Shown: positions 52,549-61,308 of the stretch, in pieces
Numbering within the stretch: position 1 is the first letter of the stretch
Layout: every line of letters begins with the position of its first letter
Source of the DNA: Roseiarcus sp963813195
Lineage (GTDB): Bacteria > Pseudomonadota > Alphaproteobacteria > Rhizobiales > Beijerinckiaceae
DNA: 64,000 bases
Assembly: GCA_963813195.1 (NCBI GenBank)
Contig: CAWEYC010000050.1
Span: 110,433 to 174,432 of the forward strand
Direction of reading: 5' to 3'
Notes under the pieces: model-generated
Database searches by the model: none
What the model saw: only the letters and a program-made list of their open reading frames with translations
What the model was told of the DNA's origin: nothing
Made by a program: the position numbers and the translations under genes

Positions 52549-53484
52549 CTACGCCGCGGTCTCGACCTCGTCCAACAACGTAACGGACGCTCGCAGAAAA
52601 TCTAGGAACGTCTTGGTCAAGGGTCCAAGAGGACGTTCCGCTCCCTCGCGAGGGAACACAACGGCAAGCTCCCAGCAAATTTCTGGCTCGGCGAGTTCCG
52701 CAATGCCAAGATGCTGCGTCGCCAGGCTGCTCAAGTGCTGGGCAATGACCGCCTTCGGGACCAAAGCGATGCCGAGGCCGTGATCCACCAGATCCAATTG
52801 GGTCGTCGGGTCGTTGACCTCGAACCCGATCCTCCGCGTCAACCGGGCTTCCGCGAAGCTCTGGTCGATAAGCTGTCGAGCCCCCCAATCTGGCTGTAGA
52901 TCGACAAAGCTCTCCCCGACGAGGTCGCTCAGTTTGACGTTGCGTTGGCCGGCGAGCCGGTGGCCCTGCGCGCAGACCGCAACCAAAGGCTCGCACGCCA
53001 ACATCCACGCTGCGACGCCGGGCGGGGGAGCGCCCACGAACTGTGTGAACGCCAAATCAAGTTCGCTGGTTCGGACGCCCTCGATCAGCGGCAGCGATCC
53101 GCCGGAGATCAATCGGATCTCGATGTTGGGGCATGCGGCGCGGAATTGGCGGAGGAGTTTGGAGATATCGATCAACGGCGCCAGGCCCTGGATGATCCCT
53201 ACCGACAGAGTCCCGCGTTGCAGGCCCTGCATCTGGGCGACCACCTGACGGGCTTGCGCCGCCGCGGCCAACACGCGCTGCGCCTCCACCAGGAAGGCGC
53301 GGCCGATTGACGTGAGTTCGACCCGGCGCGTCGAGCGGGTGAACAACACGGATCCAAGGTCCTCCTCGAGCGTTCGTATGGACGCCGAGAGGCCTGATTG
53401 AACGATGTGGAGGCGTCGGGCCGCGCGAGTGAAGCTCTGTTCGTCAGCGACGGTGACGAAATATTCGAGTTGCCTAAGATCCAT
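52549..53484 (-). CDS. LysR-family transcriptional regulator
   Basis: 311-residue regulator. N-terminal winged HTH: MDLRQLEYFVTVADEQSFTR, then AARRLHIVQSGLSASIRTLE; the rest (about 90-300) is the LysR effector-binding domain (TLSVGIIQGLAPLIDISKLL). It is transcribed divergently from the aldo/keto reductase at 53603 with a 118-base shared promoter region, the classic arrangement for a LysR regulator controlling its neighbour, here probably the whole reductase-cupin-paoABC series. Confidence 0.93.
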   Translation of the reverse strand: MDLRQLEYFVTVADEQSFTRAARRLHIVQSGLSASIRTLEEDLGSVLFTRSTRRVELTSIGRAFLVEAQRVLAAAAQARQVVAQMQGLQRGTLSVGIIQGLAPLIDISKLLRQFRAACPNIEIRLISGGSLPLIEGVRTSELDLAFTQFVGAPPPGVAAWMLACEPLVAVCAQGHRLAGQRNVKLSDLVGESFVDLQPDWGARQLIDQSFAEARLTRRIGFEVNDPTTQLDLVDHGLGIALVPKAVIAQHLSSLATQHLGIAELAEPEICWELAVVFPREGAERPLGPLTKTFLDFLRASVTLLDEVETAA

Positions 53485-53602
53485 GACGCCCGACCAAACT
53501 AAGCAATTTCGGTGATAGGTTCTAGCAGAATATATTGTTTGAACTTCATCATACGCCTTCCTATCTGCCGATCAGCAGTCAGCAACATCGAGAGGGTGCG
53601 TT
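53485..53602. promoter_or_regulatory. Divergent promoter region, LysR gene and aldo/keto reductase
   Basis: 118 bases, AT-richer than the flanks (AGAATATATTGTTTGAACTT). The GGTTCTAG...TTTGAAC arrangement gives imperfect dyad symmetry that could be the LysR operator, but no exact T-N11-A box could be singled out by eye. AGAGGG precedes the reductase ATG. Confidence 0.45.
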
Positions 53603-54649
53603 ATGGTCAGCGTTAATACTCTTCCAGTTCGACAACTTGGCATGACAGACATGCGAATTACGCGGGTCGGATTCGGCTCATGGGCGGTCGGCGGCGACTG
53701 GGCCGTCGGCTGGGGCAGTCAGGACGATAGCGCGTCGGTGGCGGCCATCCGTCGCGCGGTGTCGCGGGGTGTAAATTGGATCGACACTGCGGCAATTTAT
53801 GGTCTGGGGCATTCGGAAGAGGTCGTCGCGGCCGCGCTTTCAACCGTCCCGCGCAGCGAGCGCCCATATGTCTTCACGAAATGCGGACTGATCCCAAACG
53901 CCGACCCCAAGGGTTTGCCCAAGCAGGTCGGCGCCCCGGCAAGCATTCGCCGCGAGGTCGAGGACTCGCTGCGCCGCCTCAAGGCCGAGCGCATCGATCT
54001 CTACCAGATGCACTGGCCGGCCGAGGATGGCACGCCGCTCGAAGCCTATTGGCAGACGTTGCTTGACCTCAAGAAGGAGGGCAAGGTGCGCGCTGTCGGA
54101 CTGTCCAACCACACTGTCGAGCAGCTGACTGCGGCCGAGAAACTAGGGCATGTCGACACACTGCAGCCGCCGTTTTCCGCGATCAAGCGGAGTGTCGGCG
54201 CAGCCGAACTGCCATGGTGCCTGGCTCATCAAACTGGCGTGATCGTCTATAGCCCGATGCAGGCCGGCCTGCTGAGCGGCTCCTTCACCGCGGCGAGAGC
54301 AGCCGCGCTGGCCGCCGACGACTGGCGCTCCCGCAATTCCGACTTCAGGGGCGAGGCGCTGCGGCGCAACCTCGAAGTGGCGGATGCGATGCGGAGCGTC
54401 GCTGCGCGTCGTGGCGTCAAGGCCGCCGCCGTTGCAGTTGCGTGGACGCTGTCCTGGCCGGGTGTGACCGGAGCGATCGTGGGCGCGCGCAGCCCCGAGC
54501 AGGTCGACGGCTGGTTCGACGCCGCGACGTTGTCGCTGACAGCGGAAGAGGTGGGTGAGATCGCGGCAGCGATAAATCGCAGCGGCGCGGGGGCCGGTCC
54601 GTCCCGCCCAGCGGCGGCCGATGCGGCCGCGAACTCTCACGCAGCGTGA
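53603..54649 (+). CDS. Aldo/keto reductase
   Basis: 348-residue reductase, first gene of the LysR-controlled series. Catalytic residues: Asp and Tyr in WIDTAAIYGLGHSEEVVAAA, Lys in VFTKCGLIPNADPKG, His in LYQMHWPAEDGTPL; cofactor-side strands GLSNHTVEQL and AIVGARSPEQVDGWFDAATL. The last 20 residues are an Ala/Ser/Pro-rich tail. Third aldo/keto reductase in the window, only moderately similar to the others. Substrate unknown; downstream aldehyde oxidoreductase genes suggest an aldehyde or sugar-like carbonyl. Confidence 0.9.
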   Translation: MVSVNTLPVRQLGMTDMRITRVGFGSWAVGGDWAVGWGSQDDSASVAAIRRAVSRGVNWIDTAAIYGLGHSEEVVAAALSTVPRSERPYVFTKCGLIPNADPKGLPKQVGAPASIRREVEDSLRRLKAERIDLYQMHWPAEDGTPLEAYWQTLLDLKKEGKVRAVGLSNHTVEQLTAAEKLGHVDTLQPPFSAIKRSVGAAELPWCLAHQTGVIVYSPMQAGLLSGSFTAARAAALAADDWRSRNSDFRGEALRRNLEVADAMRSVAARRGVKAAAVAVAWTLSWPGVTGAIVGARSPEQVDGWFDAATLSLTAEEVGEIAAAINRSGAGAGPSRPAAADAAANSHAA

Positions 54650-54664
54650 CGACGGAGTAGACAC

Positions 54665-55255
54665 ATGCTTGATCGCCGCAGCTTCACCACGGCGCTCGCA
54701 CTGGGATTGGCAAGCGTCGGCGCTTCTGCGGGAGAGGCGTTGGCGGCCTCTCCGGCGCCACAAAGCTTCGTGCTTCAGTCGAACGGATGGGCGCCGAACA
54801 ATCGGCGTCTACCGGTGCTGCTCTACAAGGGCGCCATCAAGGCCGTCGGCGCCGATCCGGCGGCCCTGTTCGAGGCCGCCTTCCAGCGCAACGGATGGCC
54901 GCCGCAATGGCGGAACGGGGTCTACGACTTCCATCACTACCATTCGACGGCGCACGAAGTGCTCGGATTTGCGGCCGGCCGTGCGCGCCTCATGCTTGGC
55001 GGCCCGAACGGTCGCGAGGTCTCGGTCGAGGCTGGCGACGTCGTCGTGCTGCCCGCCGGCACGGGGCATTGTCGGATCGGCGCCAGCGACGACTTCCTCG
55101 TGGTGGGGGCCTATCCGCCCGGCCAGCACTGGGACATCTGCCGCGACGCGCCGACTCCTCCCATGCTCGACCGTATGGAACATCTGCCCTTTCCCACCTC
55201 CGATCCGCTGACAGGCAGCGCCGGCTCGCTCCCGAAGTTGTGGATGCCGGTCTGA
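54665..55255 (+). CDS. Tat-exported cupin protein
   Basis: 196-residue single-domain cupin with a twin-arginine-type signal (MLDRRSFTTALALGLASVGA, cleavage likely near EALAA), so it is periplasmic. Cupin motif 1 is HHYHSTAHEVLGFAAG, with the HxH and Glu metal ligands; motif 2 is GDVVVLPAGTGHCRIG, with the third His. The closing part PFPTSDPLTGSAGSLPKLWM is Pro-rich. It is 15 bases after the aldo/keto reductase. Could be a periplasmic dioxygenase, isomerase or epimerase; the metal site is intact but the reaction is unknown. Confidence 0.85.
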   Translation: MLDRRSFTTALALGLASVGASAGEALAASPAPQSFVLQSNGWAPNNRRLPVLLYKGAIKAVGADPAALFEAAFQRNGWPPQWRNGVYDFHHYHSTAHEVLGFAAGRARLMLGGPNGREVSVEAGDVVVLPAGTGHCRIGASDDFLVVGAYPPGQHWDICRDAPTPPMLDRMEHLPFPTSDPLTGSAGSLPKLWMPV

Positions 55256-55411
55256 CGAAGATGCCGGGTTGGGGCGCGCCTGTCCGCGTCCCGGGCGCTT
55301 CGCCGGGTGATGGCGGGCTGCGAGTCAGCCCTGATCGTGGTGGATCCGCCGGACGAAACCTGGCGGCGGCCGGGGCGAACTCGTCCGCTTGAATCGAAGG
55401 AGATCTGAACA

Positions 55412-56077
55412 GTGACGGATACAAACGACAAGACGGGCGCCGCCGTGACGCGGCGGCAGGTGCTCGAGACTGGAGCCGTCGCGGGCGCAGTTCTTTTGAC
55501 AGGTCTGCCGCGGGCGGCGCGCGCGGCCGGCCCGCCTGACACAGGCGCTGAGGCGCCGATCGAGCCGGTGGAAGTCACGCTTCGGGTCAACGGCCAGGCC
55601 CATCAGATGGTCTTGGACCCGCGCACGACGGTGTTGGATGCGCTGCGCGAACACTTGGCGTTGACCGGCGCCAAGAAGGGGTGTGATCACGGCCAGTGCG
55701 GCGCATGCACAGTGTTGCTGGACGGACGTCGCATCAACTCCTGCCTGACGCTCGCCGTGATGCATGATGGCGAGGCCCTGACCACCATCGAGGGACTTGC
55801 CGAAGGCGACACGCTGCATCCCATGCAGGCGGCATTTATCGAACACGACGGCTTCCAGTGCGGCTATTGCACGTCCGGACAGATCTGCTCCGCGGCTGGC
55901 ATGATCGCGGAGAGCCGCGCCGGCATGCCGAGTTACGTGACCGAGGATCTGGGCCTCGCCCACCCGCCTCTGAACGAGCAAGAGATCCGCGAGCGGATGA
56001 GCGGCAACATCTGTCGTTGCGGCGCCTATCCCAACATCGTCGCCGCCATCAAGCAAGTTGCGGAGATACCGGCATGA
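55412..56077 (+). CDS. paoA: Aldehyde oxidoreductase, 2Fe-2S subunit (PaoA-like)
   Basis: 221-residue iron-sulfur subunit of a periplasmic molybdenum aldehyde oxidoreductase. A Tat signal (VTRRQVLETGAVAGAVLLTG) is at residues 13-40. The first cluster is in KGCDHGQCGACTVLLDGRRI, the second in FQCGYCTSGQICSAAG with GNICRCGAYPNIV. GTG start at 55412 with AAGGAG nine bases upstream. It follows the cupin by about 150 bases and overlaps paoB by ATGA. Carries the Tat signal for the whole PaoABC complex, as in E. coli. Confidence 0.93.
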   Translation: MTDTNDKTGAAVTRRQVLETGAVAGAVLLTGLPRAARAAGPPDTGAEAPIEPVEVTLRVNGQAHQMVLDPRTTVLDALREHLALTGAKKGCDHGQCGACTVLLDGRRINSCLTLAVMHDGEALTTIEGLAEGDTLHPMQAAFIEHDGFQCGYCTSGQICSAAGMIAESRAGMPSYVTEDLGLAHPPLNEQEIRERMSGNICRCGAYPNIVAAIKQVAEIPA

Positions 56078-57054
56078 GAAGCTTCACTTACGAGCGCGCG
56101 AGCGCCCCGGCACAGGCCGCCGCCGCCGGCTCCAGGCCGGGCGCCAAGATCATCGCAGGGGGCACCAACCTGCTCGATCTGATGAAACTGCAGGTCGAGA
56201 CGCCGGTCCATCTCGTTGACGTCAGCCGCCTGGACCTTGCGAGGATCGAAGACACGCCCTCTGGGGGTCTGCGGATCGGGGCGATGGTGCGCAACAGCGA
56301 TCTTGCCGCCGACAGCCGCGTCCGCGATCGCTACGGCGTATTGAGCCGCGCCCTGCTTGCGGGAGCGAGCCCGCAACTGCGGAACAAGGCCACGACGAGC
56401 GGCAATCTCCTGCAGCGGACGCGCTGCAACTATTTCTACGACATCACGATGCCGTGCAACAAGCGTGTCCCCGGCTCCGGTTGCGCGGCGTTGAACGGCG
56501 CCAACCGTAATCACGCGATTCTCGGCGCCAGCGACCAGTGCATCGCGACCCATCCCTCCGACATGGCCGTGGCGATGCGCGCTCTCGACGCGAGCATCGA
56601 GACAGTCAATGCCGAGGGCGGAGTCCGCGTTATTCCCATCGCGGATTTCCATCGCCTGCCCGGCGAGACGCCGCAAGTCGAGACGACGCTCCGGGCGGAT
56701 GAAGTGATCACGGCCGTGACGCTGCCGCCGCCGCCGCCTGGCCGGCAGATGTATCGAAAGGTCCGCGACCGGGCGTCCTATGCCTTCGCGCTCGTGTCTG
56801 TCGCCGCGGTGGTCGACGCAGCGAACGGCCGCATCCGTTCAGCCCGCATCGCTTGCGGCGGCATCGCCCCGAAGCCCTGGCGGATCGAGCGGGCGGAAGA
56901 GGCTTTGGCTGGCGCTCCGGTCAGCGCACGGACCTTCGACGTGGCTGCGACAGCTCTCCTCGAGGGAGCCCGCGGCCATGGCGAGAACGACTTCAAGATC
57001 CCGCTAGCCCGGCGAACTCTGCGCGCCGTGCTGAACGAAATCACCCGCGCCTGA
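56074..57054 (+). CDS. paoB: Aldehyde oxidoreductase, FAD subunit (PaoB-like)
   Basis: 326-residue FAD-binding subunit. FAD contact block AKIIAGGTNLLDLMKLQVET and GASPQLRNKATTSGNLLQRT. The insertion with four cysteines, CNYFYDITMPCNKRVPGSGC and later ASDQCIATHPSD, is the extra 4Fe-4S site that distinguishes PaoB/YagS from ordinary xanthine dehydrogenase FAD subunits. It starts inside the paoA stop (ATGA) and ends 13 bases before paoC. Confidence 0.93.
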   Translation: MRSFTYERASAPAQAAAAGSRPGAKIIAGGTNLLDLMKLQVETPVHLVDVSRLDLARIEDTPSGGLRIGAMVRNSDLAADSRVRDRYGVLSRALLAGASPQLRNKATTSGNLLQRTRCNYFYDITMPCNKRVPGSGCAALNGANRNHAILGASDQCIATHPSDMAVAMRALDASIETVNAEGGVRVIPIADFHRLPGETPQVETTLRADEVITAVTLPPPPPGRQMYRKVRDRASYAFALVSVAAVVDAANGRIRSARIACGGIAPKPWRIERAEEALAGAPVSARTFDVAATALLEGARGHGENDFKIPLARRTLRAVLNEITRA

Positions 57055-57067
57055 AGGAGGCCGTTTG

Positions 57068-59275
57068 ATGGAAATGAACACTACCATCGGGTCGACGCCG
57101 CTCGACACGGACGCGCAAGGCGTCGTCGGAAAGCCGCTCGACCGAGTCGATGGGCGGCTCAAGGTGACGGGCGGCGCCCGCTACGCTTTCGAAATGGAGC
57201 AGGGCCCGACCGCGGCCTACGGTTTTATCGTCCAGGCGGCGATAGCCAAGGGGCGCATCACATCAATCGATTCGCGGCGCGCGGAAGGCATGCCGGGCGT
57301 CGCCCTCGTCCTGACGCACCTGAACGCGCCGGAACAAGGCACGGGGAATCATCACGAGGCTCATCCCGTCCTCGTCGGGCCTGAAGTCGCGTATCACGGC
57401 GAGCCGGTCGCCTTTGTCGTCGCTGAGACCTTCGAGCAGGCGCGGGCAGCGGCCTATGCCGTGCGAGTCGACTACGACCGTGCCCAGGGGACGTATGCCC
57501 TAACGGACGGCGTTAGCCATGCTCGCATTCCCCAGGGTGGCGCCCCGGCGGACAGCGCTGTGGGGAACTTCGAACAGGCATTCGCCGCGGCGCCCGTCCA
57601 ACTCGACGAGCGATACACGACGCCGCTGCAAAGCCACGCGATGATGGAACCGCACGCAACGCTGGCCGTGTGGGAGGGCGATCAACTCACGCTGCACACT
57701 TCGAATCAGATGCTGAACCGAGGGCAGGACGCCGTCGCGAGGACGCTTAAGATCCCCCCGGAGAACGTCCGGCTCGTCAGCCATTTCATCGGCGGAGGAT
57801 TCGGGGCGAAGCTATGGGTGAACGCCGACGCAATCCTCGCCGCGATCGCCGCGCGTCAGCTCAAGCGGCCCGTGAAAGTCGCCTTGACCCGGCAACAGAT
57901 CTTTCACGTGACGACGCACCGTTCGGATACGCTCCAGCACGTCCGCCTCGGTACGGACCAAGATGGTAGGATTCTGGCGATCGGACACGACGTCGTTTCG
58001 GGCAATCTCATCAGCGAGCAGACCTTTGAAGGCGCCGCGATCCAGACCCGGACGCTTTATGCCGGTGCGAATCGCCTGACGCGACACCGCCTGGCGCCGC
58101 TCGACATGCCGGTTGCCTCGTCCATGCGCGCTCCTGGCGAGGCGGTCGGGTTGCTGGCTCTCGAATGCGCAATGGACGAACTGGCCGACAGGTTGAACAT
58201 TGATCCGATCGAGTTGCGCATCCGCAATGAGCCGAGCGAGGACCCGGAAAAGCACATTCCGTACTCCAGCCGCCACCTGATCCCGTGTCTTCAGGAGGGA
58301 GCCCGGCGGTTCGGCTGGAATGCGCGACAGTCGAAGCCGGGCCAGGTTCGGGATGGGCGCTGGCTGGTCGGCATTGGCGTCGCCGCCGCCACGCGCGGGA
58401 ACCCGCTTCAGCCCTCGCAGGCCAATGTCCGGCTTGGGTCCGATGGGATCGTCACGGTGCGGATGGCGATGACCGATATCGGCGCGGGCACATATACGAT
58501 CCTTACGCAGATCGCCGCCGACATGCTCGGTCTGCCGCCGGGGCAAATCCGGATGGAGCTCGGCGACACGGCGTTCCCGATGGCCTCAGGCTCTGGAGGC
58601 TCCTTCGGCGCCGCTAGTTCCGGGTCCGCGCTCTACGACGCCTGCATGGCGCTGCGCGCGAAGCTGGCGCACGCCGCCGGAATGGATCCCGCGACGGCCC
58701 GCTTCGCCAACGGCGCCATCGAGATTGCGGGCCAGTCCCGGCCGCTGTCGGACCTGGTCGGCGCCGACGGCATGGAGGCCGATGGCTCCGTCGAGCCGGG
58801 GGCTACGCTGAAGGAATATTCGCAGCAGTCGTACGGCGCCCATTTCGCCGAAGTCGGCGTCGATGTGGACACCGGTGAAATCCGGCTCCGACGCATGTTG
58901 GGCGTGTTCACCGCCGGTCGGATCCTCAATGCCAAGACTGCGCGCTCGCAGGCGATTGGCGGCATGATTTTCGGCGTCGGGGCCGCCTTGGAGGAGGCGA
59001 TGAGCCTCGACAAACGCTTCGGCAGTTACGTCAATATCGATTTGGCGGGATATCACGTTGCGGTGCATGCCGACATTCCCGACGTGGATGCGATCTTTCT
59101 GCCGGAACTCGATAGCGAGGCCAATCCGTTGAAGAGCAAAGGTGTCGGTGAACTCGGTATCTGCGGAGCCGGCGCCGCCTTGGCGAACGCGATCTACAAT
59201 GCTTGCGGCGCGCGCGTGCGAGATTATCCGATCACCCTCGACAAGGTGCTCGCGAACTTGCCGGCCCAGGTCTGA
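57068..59275 (+). CDS. paoC: Aldehyde oxidoreductase, molybdenum subunit (PaoC-like)
   Basis: 735-residue molybdopterin-cytosine-dinucleotide subunit of the xanthine oxidase family; oxidises aldehydes to acids. Blocks: PLDRVDGRLKVTGGARYAFE, GGGFGAKLWVNADAILAAIA, MDMPVASSMRAPGEAVGLL-type region (LDMPVASSMRAPGEAVGLLA), and the C-terminal active-site Glu near residue 695 in GVGELGICGAGAALANAIYN. GGAGG seven bases before the ATG at 57068 decides the start over the TTG at 57065. No Tat signal of its own. The maturation gene paoD is not seen in the window, so the MCD-insertion factor must be elsewhere. Confidence 0.94.
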   Translation: MEMNTTIGSTPLDTDAQGVVGKPLDRVDGRLKVTGGARYAFEMEQGPTAAYGFIVQAAIAKGRITSIDSRRAEGMPGVALVLTHLNAPEQGTGNHHEAHPVLVGPEVAYHGEPVAFVVAETFEQARAAAYAVRVDYDRAQGTYALTDGVSHARIPQGGAPADSAVGNFEQAFAAAPVQLDERYTTPLQSHAMMEPHATLAVWEGDQLTLHTSNQMLNRGQDAVARTLKIPPENVRLVSHFIGGGFGAKLWVNADAILAAIAARQLKRPVKVALTRQQIFHVTTHRSDTLQHVRLGTDQDGRILAIGHDVVSGNLISEQTFEGAAIQTRTLYAGANRLTRHRLAPLDMPVASSMRAPGEAVGLLALECAMDELADRLNIDPIELRIRNEPSEDPEKHIPYSSRHLIPCLQEGARRFGWNARQSKPGQVRDGRWLVGIGVAAATRGNPLQPSQANVRLGSDGIVTVRMAMTDIGAGTYTILTQIAADMLGLPPGQIRMELGDTAFPMASGSGGSFGAASSGSALYDACMALRAKLAHAAGMDPATARFANGAIEIAGQSRPLSDLVGADGMEADGSVEPGATLKEYSQQSYGAHFAEVGVDVDTGEIRLRRMLGVFTAGRILNAKTARSQAIGGMIFGVGAALEEAMSLDKRFGSYVNIDLAGYHVAVHADIPDVDAIFLPELDSEANPLKSKGVGELGICGAGAALANAIYNACGARVRDYPITLDKVLANLPAQV

Positions 59276-59318
59276 TGCGATTTGGGCGCGGGTCACGGAT
59301 TGGCGACGCGCGGCGACC

Positions 59319-60791
59319 TCAACGCCTTGGTTTCTGAAACTCGATTTGCCCCGGCCGCGCGCCGGGCTGCGGGACTGAGCGCGTAGCGTCCGCCCCTCGC
59401 TGACGCACACCGTCTCCCGCCTCCGCATGAAGGCTCAGGACGTCTGCCAGTCCGAGGAGCGCAACCACGCCGACCCCGAGAAACGCAATATGAAAGCTCT
59501 CCAGCGGGATGACGCCTTGGGCGCCCGGACCGACCAGGCCGGCGACCCTGAGCGCAACAGCGCCAAGTGCAACGCCCGTGCCCATCGCCATCTGTTGCGC
59601 CATGTTGAAAAAGGTGTTCGCGCCGCTCATCCGATTCTCGGGGACGTCGGCGAAGGCCAGCGTATTGAGCGCAGTGAATTGCATGGAGCGCGTCAGGCCG
59701 CTGACGAATAGGACGGTCACGATCACCGTGACTGGCGTGGTCGGCGTAAAGAATGCGCAAGCGAAGATCGCCAACGCGTTCAACAGACCGTTGACGGCGA
59801 GCGTGTCGCGAAAGCGGAAGCGGCGCAAGATTGGCGTCGTAAACGGCTTCATCACGAGGTTGCCAGCGAACACCGGGAGCACGAGCAGCCCCGACGCGAG
59901 GGCGCTGAGACCGAAGCTGACTTGAAACAGGAGAGGCAAGAGGAACGGGATCGAGGCGACAGCGATGCGGAATAGAGAACCGCCCCAGATCGTCACGGCA
60001 TAGCTGCGCGCCTTGAGCGCGCTGAGATCAACCAACGGATGTGTCTGGCGCTTCGCATGCAACGCTGCGATCAGGCCGACGCCAACTCCGCCGACGAGGC
60101 TCAGGCCAGCGAGCCGCCAGGGCGCCGCGTCGCGACCGATAAGGTCGAGACCATACATGATCGCAAGGCAGGCGATGCTCGTAAGAACGAACCCAATGTA
60201 ATCGAAGGGCTTCCTCTCCGTTTCTCCCACTTTGGGGATGAGGCGCAAGGCGAGAGCCAGCGCGCAGATCCCGAGCGGCACATTGAGGAAGAAGATCCAA
60301 CGCCAGGAGGCGTAGGTCGTGATGAAACCGCCGAGCGGGGGACCAAGCACCGGCGCTGCGAGCCCCGGCCAGGTGATGGTCGCGATGGCGCGCATAAGCT
60401 CGTGCTTTGGGGTGGACCGAAGGACGACCAGACGGCCGACCGGCACCATCATTGCACCGCCGACGCCCTGAAGGATGCGGGTCAGGGTGAATGTGGTCAG
60501 ATTGTCGGACAGTCCGCACAGGATCGAGGCGACGGTGAATATCGCGATCGCTCCGGCAAAGATGAGGCGGGCGCCGAACCGGTCGGCGACCCAGCCGCTC
60601 GCCGGAATCAGCACGGCGAGCGTCAGCATATAGGCGGAAATGCCTGTGTTGAGATCGACGGCGTGAACGCCGAAGGACGCGGCCATCTGAGGCATTGCCG
60701 TGACCACGACCGTGCCGTCGAGATTCTCCATGAAGAAGGCGCCGGCGACCAGAAGCGCGATCGCCGAACCGCGTGACGAGAAAGCTGTCAT
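59319..60791 (-). CDS. MFS transporter, DHA2 family
   Basis: 490-residue exporter with about 14 hydrophobic segments. Helix 1 ends in FFMENLDGTVVVTAMPQMAA; motif A is VADRFGARLIFAGAI; motif C region APVLGPPLGGFITTYASWRW; the C-terminal tail of about 35 residues is polar (LHAEAGDGVRQRGADATRSV). Last gene of the SDR-BKACE-MDR-cupin operon on the minus strand, 119 bases after the cupin. Its stop is about 45 bases from the convergent paoC. Likely exports a product or a toxic intermediate of that operon; substrate unknown. Confidence 0.9.
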   Translation of the reverse strand: MTAFSSRGSAIALLVAGAFFMENLDGTVVVTAMPQMAASFGVHAVDLNTGISAYMLTLAVLIPASGWVADRFGARLIFAGAIAIFTVASILCGLSDNLTTFTLTRILQGVGGAMMVPVGRLVVLRSTPKHELMRAIATITWPGLAAPVLGPPLGGFITTYASWRWIFFLNVPLGICALALALRLIPKVGETERKPFDYIGFVLTSIACLAIMYGLDLIGRDAAPWRLAGLSLVGGVGVGLIAALHAKRQTHPLVDLSALKARSYAVTIWGGSLFRIAVASIPFLLPLLFQVSFGLSALASGLLVLPVFAGNLVMKPFTTPILRRFRFRDTLAVNGLLNALAIFACAFFTPTTPVTVIVTVLFVSGLTRSMQFTALNTLAFADVPENRMSGANTFFNMAQQMAMGTGVALGAVALRVAGLVGPGAQGVIPLESFHIAFLGVGVVALLGLADVLSLHAEAGDGVRQRGADATRSVPQPGARPGQIEFQKPRR

Positions 60792-60910
60792 TAAATGACC
60801 TCAAGCGCTTGGCCGGCGCTTGTGCTCATCGCCAGACCGAAATATGCCGACCCTTCGAGCGGCAGCCTCGGACATTATGCCCGCGGCGCGCATGATTCTA
60901 TGGCCCGCGC

Positions 60911-61300
60911 TCATGCGGTCGCTTCCATTCCCGATGCCGTCGTGGCGTCGGTCTTTGGCGCCGGCGGCTCCAGCGGCATCGCGAGCAGGATCGCCGCCGG
61001 CCGGTTCCCTCTGTTGCAGAGGCGCCTCGGCTCGCCCGGCGCGATGCGGCAGGAGTCCCAAACGCCGAGCGTCGTCTCCTCGGCGCCGTTCGAGACGACG
61101 ACCTCGCCTTCCAGAACCACGTACATCTTTTCCATGCCGGAGGCGTCGAGCGTCGTCCCACCGCCCGGAAGCAGATATGAAAGTCCGAGCCAGAGCTGCT
61201 CCGACGGCCCGGATTCGCGTCCTTGCAGGCGCAGCATCCGCATCCGGTCATGCCCGGGCAACTCGTAAGGGGGCGCCCGATCCAGTCGAGTGACGTGCAT
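60911..61300 (-). CDS. Cupin-fold protein with altered metal site
   Basis: 129-residue small cupin, cytoplasmic (no signal). The barrel is seen in LGLSYLLPGGGTTLDASGME, KMYVVLEGEVVVSNGAEETT and WDSCRIAPGEPRRLCNRGNR. In motif 1 the usual HxH is replaced by LDASGMEKMYVVLEG and motif 2 has no His, so a normal metal site is missing; it may be a binding or structural protein, an isomerase without metal, or a regulator subunit. It is 8 bases after the MDR reductase gene and belongs to the same operon. Confidence 0.8.
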   Translation of the reverse strand: MHVTRLDRAPPYELPGHDRMRMLRLQGRESGPSEQLWLGLSYLLPGGGTTLDASGMEKMYVVLEGEVVVSNGAEETTLGVWDSCRIAPGEPRRLCNRGNRPAAILLAMPLEPPAPKTDATTASGMEATA

Positions 61301-61308
61301 GGCGCGGC

